From positions 434,001 to 498,000 of the forward strand of contig OZ345375.1 in assembly GCA_977006965.1 (NCBI GenBank): a stretch of DNA of 64,000 nucleotides. Reading direction: 5' to 3'. Each line of letters opens with the position of its first letter. Positions within the stretch are counted from its first letter, which is position 1. Below the pieces are notes generated by a model. That model had not been told where the DNA came from. It did not search any database and saw nothing but the letters and a program-made list of their open reading frames with translations. A program made the position numbers and the translations under genes. Shown in pieces: positions 33,649 through 43,413 of the stretch. Source of the DNA: Phymatolithon calcareum. Lineage: Eukaryota > Rhodophyta > Florideophyceae > Hapalidiales.

Positions 33649-34357
33649 CGCGATTCCCGCCATGCACGTGCCCCTGACGGTTTGCCAGAGCGAAGAGGAA
33701 CTAGCATAGTCTGCTCCTGATTGATTGTTATCGGCGCTTGGTTATTGATTATGATTCGGGCACTACTCACCACCGCATTGGGCACTGGACCCTCATCTGG
33801 GCAATCTACGCGAGGACCAAAAAAACCCTGGGGCTCCACAGTTACAATACATGGCCGCTGGTGCACTTGAAAGCGGCGACAGGAGCATGTAGCGCAGAAA
33901 TGGCTGCTAAATATCACATCGATTGGTGTCTCAGTGGCCTCCAACGCAGATGTTTCCAGAAAACTTGGTGATCCTGACGCCGCCGATGCTCGGCAGCGCG
34001 CTGACGTTAATGCGAAAACTGCTAGCTGTGCGCTGACTACAGAAAGTGTCAGGCGATGTTTGTTGCACTTCGCCACGAGGTGGGCTTTTCTCATCGACGT
34101 GTTGCGAGAGATCACGGCGCTGACAACGTCCTCAAAGCTTGATCTGGCGTAGTCGCCCACCTGCAACACGAGCTCCTTCTTTTCCATGATTTCCGAGTGG
34201 TTAGTGCGGAACGTTGTGAATTGAGCGTAGCAGACCAATACGACATCGTGCTTGGAGTGCGCCGTCGTATTCGTAACGGATGTATAGTAGGTTTGGCTAG
34301 GGATGGTCATGTAGTGATTTTTTCCCACTTTTGGTGGCCACGTAGTGAGTGTCCGCA

Positions 34358-34379
34358 ATGGATGGATGGATGGATGGAT
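34358..34379. repeat. (ATGG)n microsatellite
   Basis: About five and a half units of ATGG directly beside the right end of MULE derivative A. Confidence 0.9.
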
Positions 34380-34575
34380 TTCTGTTTTATTGAAGCTCCC
34401 TTAGTCAATTGTCATTGCACCTGAGAGACTTTTCGTTGCGCTACAATCCTTCGCTTACGTTTCCATTTTGATTTCGGACATTTTCTTCTTGCCAAGGATA
34501 TGGGAAGCGGTGAAATAACCAGTGCGTGCAAAGAAGCCTGTGCTTCGGCAATGTTTTCTGGTGCAAAATTACACC

Positions 34576-34690
34576 GGGGGAAATTTTAAGTTATTTTTGA
34601 AGCCCTCAACTCCAGAGTTTGCTGACACCAGAGCAGCTTCCCGTGAACTACTGTCGCATTGTCCAAGAATATCGCATCGGACAATCATTT
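34576..34690 (-). repeat. 3' tail of the oligo-C retroposon family, reverse orientation
   Basis: On the minus strand the segment contains GGGAAGCTGCTCTGGTGT, then GTTGAGGGCTTC, an A-rich stretch and a terminal CCCCC. The same order ends the insert at 18446-19350. The 5' boundary is not defined. Confidence 0.6.
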
Positions 34691-34976
34691 CCTCCGACCT
34701 TATATGACAGCTTTGCACCATGAACACGTGCGCTATCATGCACACATGCACACTCAAGAGCACCCGGTGCGCCTTACGACGCCACAGGGCGATACCTGCA
34801 GGGGTTGCGCCAATTCCATTGCTATCAATTTAATTGCAATTTTTCCCAATTCCACCCAAATTGGTTCTTCGAGCTGAATTGCAATTTGAATTGGTCGCAC
34901 CTAATACTGAGGATCGAAGTAGATGAACATTGGATCAGGGGAATGTTATGGGGGGGAGTAAAGCAGAATGTTGAGG

Positions 34977-35140
34977 GAATCAACGTACTCACCTCACGTT
35001 CAGTACGTGGTCTTTGTTCTAATAATACCCAGAGTACGTAGATGAACATTAGACACAGCACATTAATCGGATGCAAGAATCAACGTACTTACCTTATGTC
35101 CAGTACGTGGTCTTTGTTCTAGTAATACCCAGAGTACGTT
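34977..35140 (+). repeat. Tandem duplication inside the hAT element
   Basis: Two ~65-bp copies sharing AATCAACGTACT and CAGTACGTGGTCTTTGTTCT, about 97 bp apart. The units contain paired GTACGT sites and could be subterminal transposase-binding repeats (inference). Confidence 0.75.
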
Positions 35141-35575
35141 CTGTATACCATCAAAACATCTATGAAACTTGGACTCCAAACGGTTTCAACAATGGGCCTA
35201 TTCATGTGCTATCATCTACTTAGCTGTGTCGATCTATTTACCAGCCAGACACAGAACAACGGCTTGAATGTCTTTAGCTACGATTAGAGTCCAGCAGTCA
35301 CGATGGTTCAATCTCAAGTATAAAAGGGATAGCATTAGATCTCTTGATTTGAAACCTATCAGCCTTCTCCGAAATTCTCACGCATTCCCCTTCACAGTCG
35401 AGTCCAACCCATCTATCAGACCTCGTTCAACGTTCCAGCAAATTCCGCTCTACTAGCGATGACACTACTTTCACCGACACCAAAGCCGAAACAAGTTGTG
35501 CAGCTGCTTATGAAACTCATTTGAGAACAAACCCGTGATATATACTCGCGTCAAGTAGGCCTAACTCGACGGAAT

Positions 35576-35911
35576 GTGCCATTTTGCGTCTTTCTTTGCT
35601 CAAATGGTGATCAGTGTACCGGAGAAAGTGAGTTTTTCTTCGAAAAGGGTACTGGGTTCTCCAACCCGTACAATTATCTCAAGCATTGCATTGGAGGTGG
35701 AAGCGAAGAACATTTGCTAGATATATACAGAGCCGTTCTTGCCGAGAAGTTGAGGTCCGGGTCGTCGTTCACAGTTCAATCGTCAATGGTGATGAAGCTC
35801 ACGGAACTTGAAAAGGCGATGAACAGCTATCTTAATATTGATGTCTATATTGTGGGAAGCCCTCCAATGGCAATGCGAATTGCTGCAAACAAAACTGAGC
35901 AATTAAATTGA
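35576..35911 (+). CDS. Zinc-finger (BED-like) ORF in the hAT element, 111 aa
   Basis: An open frame inside the hAT element. It has a cysteine pair (CVFLCSNGDQC), a KGTGFSNPYNYLKHC segment and a following helix, resembling the degenerate BED finger at the N terminus of some hAT transposases. No RNase-H-like catalytic domain or dimerisation region follows. It could be a truncated transposase that still binds the ends, or a dead fragment. The ATG at 35576 is uncertain. Confidence 0.5.
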   Translation: MPFCVFLCSNGDQCTGESEFFFEKGTGFSNPYNYLKHCIGGGSEEHLLDIYRAVLAEKLRSGSSFTVQSSMVMKLTELEKAMNSYLNIDVYIVGSPPMAMRIAANKTEQLN

Positions 35912-36331
35912 TAAATTGCACTCGGGACTGCAATCGCAAACAATGGAATTGGCGCAACCCCTGGATACCTGTGCGCACACGCTAGACGACGGCTGGCACA
36001 CGAACAGGCTATAAGTAGCGTAGTGCTAGCTCTCAGTAAAACAAAATATTTGTGTCCTCAACATTATAATCTCTAATTCAAGTATTCTGTCAATCGCCTG
36101 CATTTTTTCGGCTTCTTTCTTTCCGCTGAGTTGCGGTCGTGTGAGTTTGCGCTTTACGGTCTCAAGACTCTTCTCAATAACCTCGCCGAAGTGCTCCACA
36201 TAGGAAGAGGGGTTCCTTTGGGGGAAGCTTCCGAAGAACCATTTTCACTCCCATTGCGATTTGAATTGCACGGTCTGGGTAACGCGCTCTTTCATATCCA
36301 CCGGGATTTTTCGCTTTAATCCTTCCTCTGC

Positions 36332-36655
36332 TTGGCCTCAGGCTTCGTTAAGACACCTTCCCTCGTTCACACTTGTTACTTAGCGGGACGAGAACTGCAT
36401 CAATCCTGGAGGCTCTCGTATCTTGGGGTAAGCATGAATAACAAGGGTGTTACGGACGACACGGCAATAGCAAGAGTTCGAAATGCGGCAGGATGCATAC
36501 ATAAGCTTCGGGAGCTTGGAGTGAATATTCGAGGATTCAAACCGGAGACATGCCTCAGGATCTTAAAGTCGCTAATTATCCGGAAATGGGAGACAGCTGG
36601 GACACATGGTAACTTACCATGTGTCCCAGCTGGAGGAAAGTGGGCACCTTTCTAG
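36332..36655 (+). pseudogene. LINE reverse-transcriptase thumb fragment (plus strand)
   Basis: The frame contains WRLSYLGVSMNNKGVTDD followed by a helical region ending KSLIIRKWE, typical of the segment after the FADD box in non-LTR reverse transcriptases. It matches the equivalent part of the minus-strand LINE just downstream (NLGTRNDENGIRDD). It is cut off at the palindrome at 36594. Confidence 0.65.
36594..36632. repeat. Perfect 19-bp palindrome with 1-nt centre
   Basis: The arms 36594-36612 (CAGCTGGGACACATGGTAA) and 36614-36632 are exact reverse complements around a single C. It lies at the meeting point of two oppositely oriented LINE fragments. Confidence 0.92.
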
Positions 36656-36659
36656 GCAT

Positions 36660-38110
36660 ATTCTACTAGCTCTGTAAAATTTCAGCTTCCTTAATCGGAA
36701 TTACGTAGAATCACGTCAATGGCTCTAGCAACATCAATCTCTCCTACAGGAGTCCATGTAGGCTTCTTCAGGTTCTGTTGAGTGTTTCAACTGCCCATGC
36801 TCCTTGACCGCCCATTTCTTCTATTAACTTCGGCGGATTTCTTGGATTGTGACCCACAAACCATCTTGCGCAGAGAATTCTGTGCCTACTTTCTTTCATC
36901 CTCACTGCTTGGTGCGGTAGACCATTCTAGGAAAAGGCAATTTTCCTAGCACGGCGTTCTTCTTGCTGTGCCCATGGTAGTCGGAGGGCCCCCTGTCTTG
37001 AATATCGGTTGGCGTGTTCGATTTTCGCATGCGGTCCAGCATCTCGAGTTCCAGCTCTGCCCCAGAGTCGCGTGTCTCCTCCACAACTTTCCTAAGTCTT
37101 TACGTTAACTTCGAGAGCAAGTGCTGTCGGCAGAACTCCCATGGTTCTATTTGGCATAGCTTCATTAGTCCTCTCCAGTGCCGCCCTGTCCACTTTCCAA
37201 ACAGTATCGTTGCGATGCCCTTTTGGACTTCCACTGCTGCTCTCGATACTCGGATTTTGTCTGGATTTATATGCGCGGTGTACTCATATACTCTCCTGAT
37301 GAACGCTTTGAAAAGCCTGATGCCTTTTTTGTGCTGTATCCTTTCCTTGTCATGCCTAGGGTGCTCATGAGCCGGACTTTTGCGCCAGCGCTTTTGAATC
37401 TCTCCAGAAGTCGGTCGTCACGAATTCCGTTCTCGTCATTTCTCGTACCGAGGTTTTCTGCAATGCGTCGTAGTTGAACTTCCTCGTTCGCCAGAAGAAA
37501 CAGTTGTCTAATCCTTCGACCTGGGAGTATGAGGGAGCACTTTCCGGTTGACCAAGTCATTCGATAGACCTGCGCCCATTCGGAGCATTCGTTGAGCATT
37601 TCCTGGAGCTCGTCTTCATTCCTCGCTATTAGGATGACGTCGACCGCAAACATATTCAAGCGAAGACTCGCATTAGAATCGTTAAAGCTCATGGCCGTGA
37701 TCCTTTCTGCCAAGGTGTCCATCAGAATATTGAACAGTGTGGGGTTAATGGGGGATCCCTGCGGGACTCCACGCTCAATTATACCTCTTGTTCTTCCCAC
37801 GTCATTCATAACCGTGAAGAGGGTCTTCTGCAGCGACAGCGAAGCCAACAATGCCACATTCGCTGATAATCTGAGGTCAATTTCTCGCATTAACTCTTCT
37901 CGTGGTACCCGATCGTATGTTGACTTCAAGTCAAGTATAGCTTTCGTCTTTCCTCCTTGTTTTACGGCTGCTGTATAACGGAGAAGGGCTCTTTCTGTGC
38001 CTTTTCGAGGTTGGAATCCCATTTGTGATCTGTTGAAGGAATATTCCTTCCGGATCAGTTTATCCACCCCTGATTCGAATATTTGCGAGCGTGCGACAAC
38101 AGCGAAATCG
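36660..38110 (-). pseudogene. Non-LTR (LINE) reverse transcriptase, decayed
   Basis: Minus-strand frames at 37267-38067 and 36902-37084 give palm motifs QMGFQPRKGTERAL, LDLKSTYDRVPRE, RGVPQGSPINPTLFNILMD and FAVDVILIA. The last replaces the catalytic F-A-D-D box, so one catalytic Asp is Val. The thumb region and a C-terminal part (WFVGHNPRNPPK, ~36860) continue through frameshifts. The PQGSPxxPxLFNxxxD pattern is diagnostic of LINEs. No endonuclease domain is seen, so the copy is 5'-truncated. Confidence 0.85.
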
Positions 38111-38804
38111 GTCTGTAGCTTTTCAGGGAGCTTGAGTCTCCTTTCTTAATATTGGTACCACTAGTGCGTGGTTCCAGTCCTCAGCTTCCGCGAATGTCAA
38201 AACCTAAAGATAGAGGTACCCGTAGATGGATACTCCAATTGATACCCACTGTTATCGTAGATAGGGCAAGCCAAAACTGGAGACTTTGACATCTTCTTGG
38301 GGGATGAGAGAAAAAATGAAAATTTACGAGATCCGCAACGTATGGCTAGGGCTGAGTTCTTATTCGAGCTCTACCTGTTCTGTTCAATGAGAAACTAAAT
38401 TATTGGGGGAACCTTAGCAGCTGCAACACGGCGGTCAATGGTGGGCGTTTATTCTCCAAATACAAGTTTATTGGACGAGTGGGCACAAAGTCAATAGAAG
38501 AACTTTGAATCCAGAGGTCCCTTGTGACCATAGGATTGTGTTTTGCTCGAAACGGTTGTTGTGTTTAGTTAATGGTCTTCTTGATGAAGTTGATGCTCAG
38601 TTCATGGTTGTTTTTGTCCGCTGGAGAATGCCATCTTGCTTATACAGTCCAACTACAGACAGTGTGCCCGTAGTTGTGCCGTCTCGGTGCAATAAGTAGA
38701 CTAGCGTCGGTCAATGCCGGTATGGCTCAACTTGATGAACAGAAAGCGAACATAGAGTGAACGGTTTGTTATCGGACTAACACGCAGTGAACAGCATGTG
38801 GAAG
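38111..38804. other. Region without a recognised gene
   Basis: The first ~100 bp may still be LINE sequence. Nothing else is recognised. Confidence 0.3.
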
Positions 38805-39011
38805 TTACTTTGTTACACTCCTAGCAATACTCAACTTTCTGGGCAATGCAAAACTGCTGCAGAACAGCTTCATGAGATCGGCACGAAAAGTGAAGTAGAT
38901 GCCTAATAGCGAAGACGCCAGGAACGAACCCCACAAGAACACCACATAGAAGTTAGAACGGTCTAAGATCCAAACTTTCCCCACCGCGTACGACAGGAGG
39001 TAGGTTTCCAC
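38805..39011 (-). CDS. Small hypothetical membrane-like ORF, 68 aa
   Basis: The frame has one strong hydrophobic stretch (FYVVFLWGSFLASSLLGIYFTF). Upstream on its own strand (39005-39100) the DNA resembles the left ~100 bp of the repeats at 48823 and 53353 (shared TCTACAA-CTGGAAGG-AGCAACTGA). It may therefore be a fragment of a repeat family and not a gene. Confidence 0.25.
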   Translation of the reverse strand: METYLLSYAVGKVWILDRSNFYVVFLWGSFLASSLLGIYFTFRADLMKLFCSSFALPRKLSIARSVTK

Positions 39012-39709
39012 GGTCTACAAACTGGAAGGTAGCAACTGAGGAAGTCTTGATCTTATATTCGTAGGACTGCGAGGCTTTTAAATAAACTTCAATTGAGAAA
39101 ACCTTCAGGCGATCACTGTTGCGCACGGCACATCCGCGCGATCCAAAGATAGTCTAGTCTACACTTCCTGGTTTGAATTCAAGCTGACACCAAGCCGAAT
39201 GTTCCCGTTGGAGAATATGTTTTTGCTCATGTTACCGATTTGGGTATCTGAATTTTTCCCGCGTTTTGGCATGTACCCAAAACGCCCACTTTGTATCTCA
39301 CAGTAGTAGTATATAATCCTCTGCCTAGTTCGAAGTAAGCGAAAAGGCAGAGTCTTTTCACCTTTCACCATGACTCTTATCTCTCAACCGGTGCAACAGC
39401 TGAAATCACCTTAATTGGGAGCGATTTTTCTGCAATAGAACAAGAAAGAACGGTTTAACATATTATCAGGTGTATCAATGTCAAACTGAGTCCAACACTG
39501 CGCTCGCGCTCATTATTTATATAACTTCGTGCTGACGCACGTGTATTGCAAAGTTCAAAACGATTCACAAATTCAAAAAATGCCTCTTCTCTTCATTTAT
39601 CCTCAACCTTGTTCACTCTTGGCTTAGTCTGCGAAACACTTCGCGCTTCACCATCCCAGACATCATGTTATGCGATTTCACGTCCTTCTTCGTGTCCATT
39701 CGTTCCGTC
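39012..39709. other. Intergenic, includes a diverged piece of the 1.08-kb repeat
   Basis: 39005-39100 resembles the start of the repeats at 48823 and 53353. The rest has no recognised feature. The last part should hold the 3' UTR of the minus-strand gene ending at 39710. Confidence 0.35.
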
Positions 39710-40966
39710 TTATTGGCTCGAACCTCTTTTCTCTTTCAGAGTCTCTTGAATCCATTTTGAGCGATCACTGAGTGCCACATCCTCCTTGCCGTCCCCACGC
39801 CCCTTCACGTCCCACAGAAGCGATTTGAGTCCAACGGCAATCTCAACAAATGCCACTACTATAACCACATCTACCAACTCCTTGATTGCTTCAAAAGTCT
39901 GCATGTCCATCTTGTTCCATAGTTGTGCTGCCGCGATGAGTACAGACAGAAGCAACGGCATAATCGAGAGATGCTCCGCCATCAGAAAGAAGATATGTAC
40001 TAATGCCGAGGATTCTTCATCTTCCTCGTAAATTGCGCGCTGGTCCTCACCAAGAAGTGCATTACCTGCATGGAGTGGTGCAAGTGATAGCTGACAATCC
40101 AGTTCATCATCGCCCATGTTTGCAAGTTCATTAACAAGCTCTCTGTGTTGGTATCGATTAAGAAACAATTGTTCCGATCTCAGCTCTGGCGTCGGTTCTC
40201 TCTCCATCTTTGCAAGTGGCGAAGAAGAATTTCGGGACTCATTTTCCAACCTTGCTTCCATGTAATAAATTGGCCGCACCAAATACAGAATTGAATCATA
40301 GTCTGGAAACGCCCTCGTAAACACGAGAACAACAACTCCGACACATATGATCATTCCCCAAGCAACACAGAATCCCATCACTCCAACACTCAGCGCTCTG
40401 TTTTCTTCGCTTGCTCTTCTTGCAACATTTCCACTCACCGCCGCGGCCACCCACCACCACCTCTGCCGCCACCCAACAAGCACAAATGAGCATCCTGCTG
40501 TAAAAATCAGACACAGCGTCTCCCAGTGTCGTCGCCGCGAGCCATCAGCCTTGCGACCGGACGCAGAGAATGGTATCCAACTCAAGCGACTCTTGGTAGC
40601 ACAGAGTAACGTGTAATATGCATCAAGTATCATTTCCAAAAAACCAATCACCAGAACACAAGGCGGCACAAACTGTAGCCACTCGAGTCGGATCATAAGA
40701 GCTCTTCGCAACTGCACAAACGACAGCACTTCTGAAACTCCTATGACAATCACCTCTGCAACTTCCAGTCCAAAAAGAATGCACATCTTTCGATACGAGA
40801 GGCGACACGGATCTGCAGACTCCATCACAAGAGTGCCCTGCATGGCAGCAATCAATATGGACATGAACGCCAGGATGGTGGGCCAGCTCAGTGCCGACTT
40901 AGAGCCGCCCAAGACGGCATGGGCAGCGGTAGAAAGTACTCCATAGTCCACAGGCAATGGAGCCAT
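39710..40966 (-). CDS. Uncharacterised multi-pass membrane protein, 418 aa
   Basis: The minus frame is open from 41191, but the likely start is the ATG at 40966 (MAPLPVDYGVLS): the upstream 75 codons are low-quality, and the pseudogene copy shows similarity only from LSTA onward. At least seven hydrophobic segments are seen: about residues 25-45, 62-84, 97-122, 140-160, 180-200, 340-360 and 375-395. A long acidic hydrophilic loop (about 225-330, rich in E, D and R) separates the last two from the rest. A Trp-rich stretch (GWRQRWWWVAAA) lies around residue 155. No transporter or enzyme motif is recognised. A decayed copy at 58930-60415 shows that it belongs to a gene family. Probably intronless. 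Confidence 0.72.
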   Translation of the reverse strand: MAPLPVDYGVLSTAAHAVLGGSKSALSWPTILAFMSILIAAMQGTLVMESADPCRLSYRKMCILFGLEVAEVIVIGVSEVLSFVQLRRALMIRLEWLQFVPPCVLVIGFLEMILDAYYTLLCATKSRLSWIPFSASGRKADGSRRRHWETLCLIFTAGCSFVLVGWRQRWWWVAAAVSGNVARRASEENRALSVGVMGFCVAWGMIICVGVVVLVFTRAFPDYDSILYLVRPIYYMEARLENESRNSSSPLAKMEREPTPELRSEQLFLNRYQHRELVNELANMGDDELDCQLSLAPLHAGNALLGEDQRAIYEEDEESSALVHIFFLMAEHLSIMPLLLSVLIAAAQLWNKMDMQTFEAIKELVDVVIVVAFVEIAVGLKSLLWDVKGRGDGKEDVALSDRSKWIQETLKEKRGSSQ

Positions 40967-41191
40967 TGCGTAAACGTGTAGTGAAGTTCCACGAGAGTTG
41001 TTGAGTCTCGCAACGCGATCAGCCCTGTGATTCGATTGACAGCAGGTTGACAACAGTAACCGGAAGCAAGCGGCCGTTGATGTGAATAAATGTGAGAAGC
41101 GAACACAGTGACTGAGATTGTGCAGGCTCACGCAGGTTGCGATTGATGCGATTGACGCTGGGGATGGACAGGTTGGTGAGCGCAAGCGCAC

Positions 41192-41963
41192 TGAGCAATG
41201 GGGAATATGCGTTGGAAAATGTGGGAGTGATCATGTGAAGTACTGTATGCGCCCAGGTTCTCGTGCTACTCTCAAAACATTAGAGACACGTCGAGGAAAT
41301 TCTTGTGCTTTGTTGCGCCACGCGGAGATTCGTGGCATCGGAGGTGCCCTGTACACGTGCATGTGTCCATTCTTTGGGCTCTCATTGTAATTCTGGTGAG
41401 CAGATACCGACACTCGGGTTGTGAAGAAGTTTCGCTGCGTTCAACAATGATAGACGCAAGACGGTGAACTCTGCGGTCGATCTGAACTATCGCCTCAGGA
41501 TAGAAATCGAACTGCTATTCGTCATGGTCTTCTTATCACGGGGTCAGGACCACGTCCTTCTTTTTCGAATGGATCGCTAAGAGTGATGACGAATTCGTAT
41601 GCCTGTGCTCGGGGCGACACTTACAGGCCAGAGACAAAGTGATTGACGCAAGGAGGGCTACTAGCTGTACCGTCGAACGTACAGGTGTTGGATTTTTCAC
41701 AGTAGGTAGAGGAACAGCCGGACATCAAGATCAGTAAGACGCCAAGTACTGCATTCAGTCGGCGAGTAGATGGAGCGGCACTCAAAGTCAACCCTCCGAC
41801 AGCCAGAAAACCAAAAAATGATTTGTCTACCGCGAGCCACCCAAACTGGACTTCGGAGTGTTGAGTGACTTAGAGCACGACGACCGCGCGGAGCAAACAG
41901 CAAAGCAAATTGCCAAAAACGCATCATAAAAACAGATTTCCAGCCAGGCAACTCCACCGCACG
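41192..41963. other. Intergenic region, no supported gene
   Basis: Short overlapping frames only. The first few hundred bases may contain the promoter of the membrane-protein gene to the left. Confidence 0.35.
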
Positions 41964-42045
41964 TAACTGTGGGCTCGCAGGCTCGCGCTGTACCATAACT
42001 TTAGTTTTATTAAATTTAATTTATTTAATATTATTTTATTTGGCG
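41964..42045. repeat. Short dispersed repeat with CCATAACTTTAG
   Basis: GTGGGCTCGCAGGCTCGCGC, then CCATAACTTTAG and an AT-rich run, matches 49899-49970. The 12-mer also occurs reversed at 54440, near the Harbinger element. It may be a transposon terminus. Confidence 0.6.
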
Positions 42046-42898
42046 GTCTGTCGGGGGACATATTATGTTGATTTATTTTAAAAGCTCCCTAAGCCTCAAA
42101 TTGAGTAACAGGGCAGCTTCTCGCTGTTTTTGATAATCATCTCTCTTCTTCTAATATCTCCTTAATTCGAATTTCTCTCCCTGTGAAGGCCCGAGTAAGT
42201 CTTTTGCATTCATATCATAAGTCAGTGAAATTTTCCTCCGTATCTAATAGGTATGTTCGCCGGAAAGCCCATAGAGAATATTCATCTGGATTTGTCTCGA
42301 CGGCCGCAGCTGTCGTTTTCCAAGTAAGATGTCGATCTGACTCGCGCACCACTAACGCTTTACGAATAAGCTCCGTTTGACTGCGTCCTCGTTCGCGCTC
42401 GGATTCGGCCTCGTCGCCTTGTGGACGGCTTCCTCGACGAACACTGTGTATCGCGTCAGATTTCGTGGTCCGTCAGAGAGGATGGATATATTCTTGTGGA
42501 ACTTGGTAGACACCTGGTGTCTGCAGATATGGTGATGGAGCTTAGCGTTCTTTTTTTGGTTGCGCGTTGAATTTATGCACGAGGTGATTTCGGTGAGATG
42601 TTGGCACTGAAAGCAGAGTTTGATTGTCTGCTGACGCTTGGGGACGAACTTATTCCACAAAGAGTGAGACGAGCTTCGAATTGCTTTGGAAAGGGATAAA
42701 ATTGTCGTGGGGAGGAGTAGCGGAATGACAGCGACCGTTTCTGTTCAAAGTGTTCGGACGGTTGTTCAACATAAGGACGGAGACCGCGGTTGCAGACGCG
42801 TACTTGGAAAGCGTCGAATCGCACACCAAAGTCGTATTTGCAACCCGTGAACGCGTTTTTTTCCAGATCAGCGCAGCGCGCAGCTCGTAGAGATCCCC
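42046..42898. other. Region without a supported gene
   Basis: Possibly the decayed upstream part of the WD40 gene fragment that follows. No frame longer than about 100 codons on the plus strand supports this. Confidence 0.3.
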
Positions 42899-43260
42899 GT
42901 GAGAGGACAGTACTGGACAGTTGAATGCTTTCCATGTGGACGTTTTGTCGTATCAGGAGCAAGCAGTGATGTTGTACTCGTATATGCGTCGACAAGTGAC
43001 CTATTGAAGCGGCTGAAAGGACAAAATCAGACGGTAAGATGCTTATCGTTTGCTGCTGCATCCAAAACAATCGTCTTTGTGTCGGATGACAAATCGATCG
43101 CAGTCCGGGAATGGGCGACAACTGAGTCACCAGTGCGCGTTCTCGAAGGGCGCAGCGAGCGGGTATGGGGCGTTGCTGTGAGTAGCGATGGTGAGAAGAT
43201 ATTTTCGTGCACTGAGGATCGTACGTTGTTGTGCAAGGCTTACAACAAGTCTGGATGCGA
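42899..43260 (+). pseudogene. WD40-repeat gene fragment
   Basis: The frame (open to 43441) encodes about three WD40-like blades: CFPCGRFVVSGASSDVVLVY, then VRCLSFAAASKTIVFVSDD with SIAVREW, then VWGVAVSSDGEKIFSCTEDR. Each shows the hydrophobic-S/D-G pattern with a terminal hydrophobic/W strand. There is no start region, and a complete propeller would need about seven blades. After ~43260 the frame loses WD40 character and it runs into the gag of gypsy element 2. It is therefore a partial or broken gene, probably truncated when the retroelement or a rearrangement arrived. Confidence 0.6.
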
Positions 43261-43413
43261 GTACAGCGTCTATCCGTCGTACCTCGCATACAAGTTGTAC
43301 CAAAAGGGCCTTTCCGATGTCAGATGCAAGAAAGTCGGAGATTCGTCTTTCTTTTCGGCGAAGCGCGCATGGGCACGTTTAAATAAGGACTTCCCAATCT
43401 CGGCCACGACCAG

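Larger units (their letters stand above)
31444..33840. mobile_element. 2.4-kb TG..CA element inserted in the gypsy 3' LTR
   Basis: It starts TGTAGTGCCACAGCAG and ends GGGGCTCCACA, flanked by the 5-bp duplication GTTAC (31439-31443 and 33841-33845). TG..CA ends with a 5-bp duplication are typical of LTR elements. I see no paired LTRs, so it may be a large solo LTR of roughly 1 kb enlarged by the Tc1/mariner copy within it. Its first 800 bp are GC-rich with a stem at about 31590-31620 and no convincing gene. Confidence 0.65.
25546..33846 (+). mobile_element. Ty3/gypsy element 1, carrying a SINE and a second nested element
   Basis: The element runs from TGTAGAGGCGGC (25546) to the last base of its 3' LTR at 33846. 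Without the SINE-like insert (30515-31058) and the insert at 31444-33840 it is about 5.3 kb. It splits the SWIM codons of MULE A. The flanks are CTAC on the left and ATAC (33847-33850) on the right, a 4-bp duplication with one change. The coding region is badly decayed. The two LTRs differ at about 12 of 286 positions by eye, mostly transitions. Confidence 0.85.
20178..34354 (-). mobile_element. MULE derivative A, expanded from ~1.1 to 14 kb by nested insertions
   Basis: The element's own sequence is 20178-20613, 25402-25545 and 33851-34354. Joined, these total about 1.08 kb and are collinear with the uninterrupted copy at 57824-58847. The ends are degraded terminal inverted repeats: GAAATTCACTACATGGCCA on the left matches the complement of the right end around 34335-34354. 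On the minus strand it encodes only the C-terminal end of a Mutator transposase: a SWIM-type zinc motif (CSC..F..H.RPC just right of 33851, continued by SHMVPAL left of 25546) and a CCHC knuckle (CSSCGNNGHLSQTC, 20315-20509). The SWIM motif is cut by the gypsy insertion. The N-terminal catalytic domain is absent, so it is a non-autonomous derivative. Confidence 0.8.
34799..35963 (+). mobile_element. Complete short hAT transposon with 8-bp duplication and 23-bp TIRs
   Basis: Terminal inverted repeats are perfect over 23 bp, beginning CAGGGGTTGCGCCAATT (34799-34821 and 35941-35963). The 8-bp duplication GATACCTG is intact on both sides (34791-34798 and 35964-35971). The CAGGGG start and the 8-bp duplication are diagnostic of the hAT superfamily. 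The element is 1165 bp, too short for a full transposase. Subterminal AT-rich runs with repeated TTGCAATTT motifs and an internal ~97-bp tandem duplication (34977-35140) fill much of it. Confidence 0.95.
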
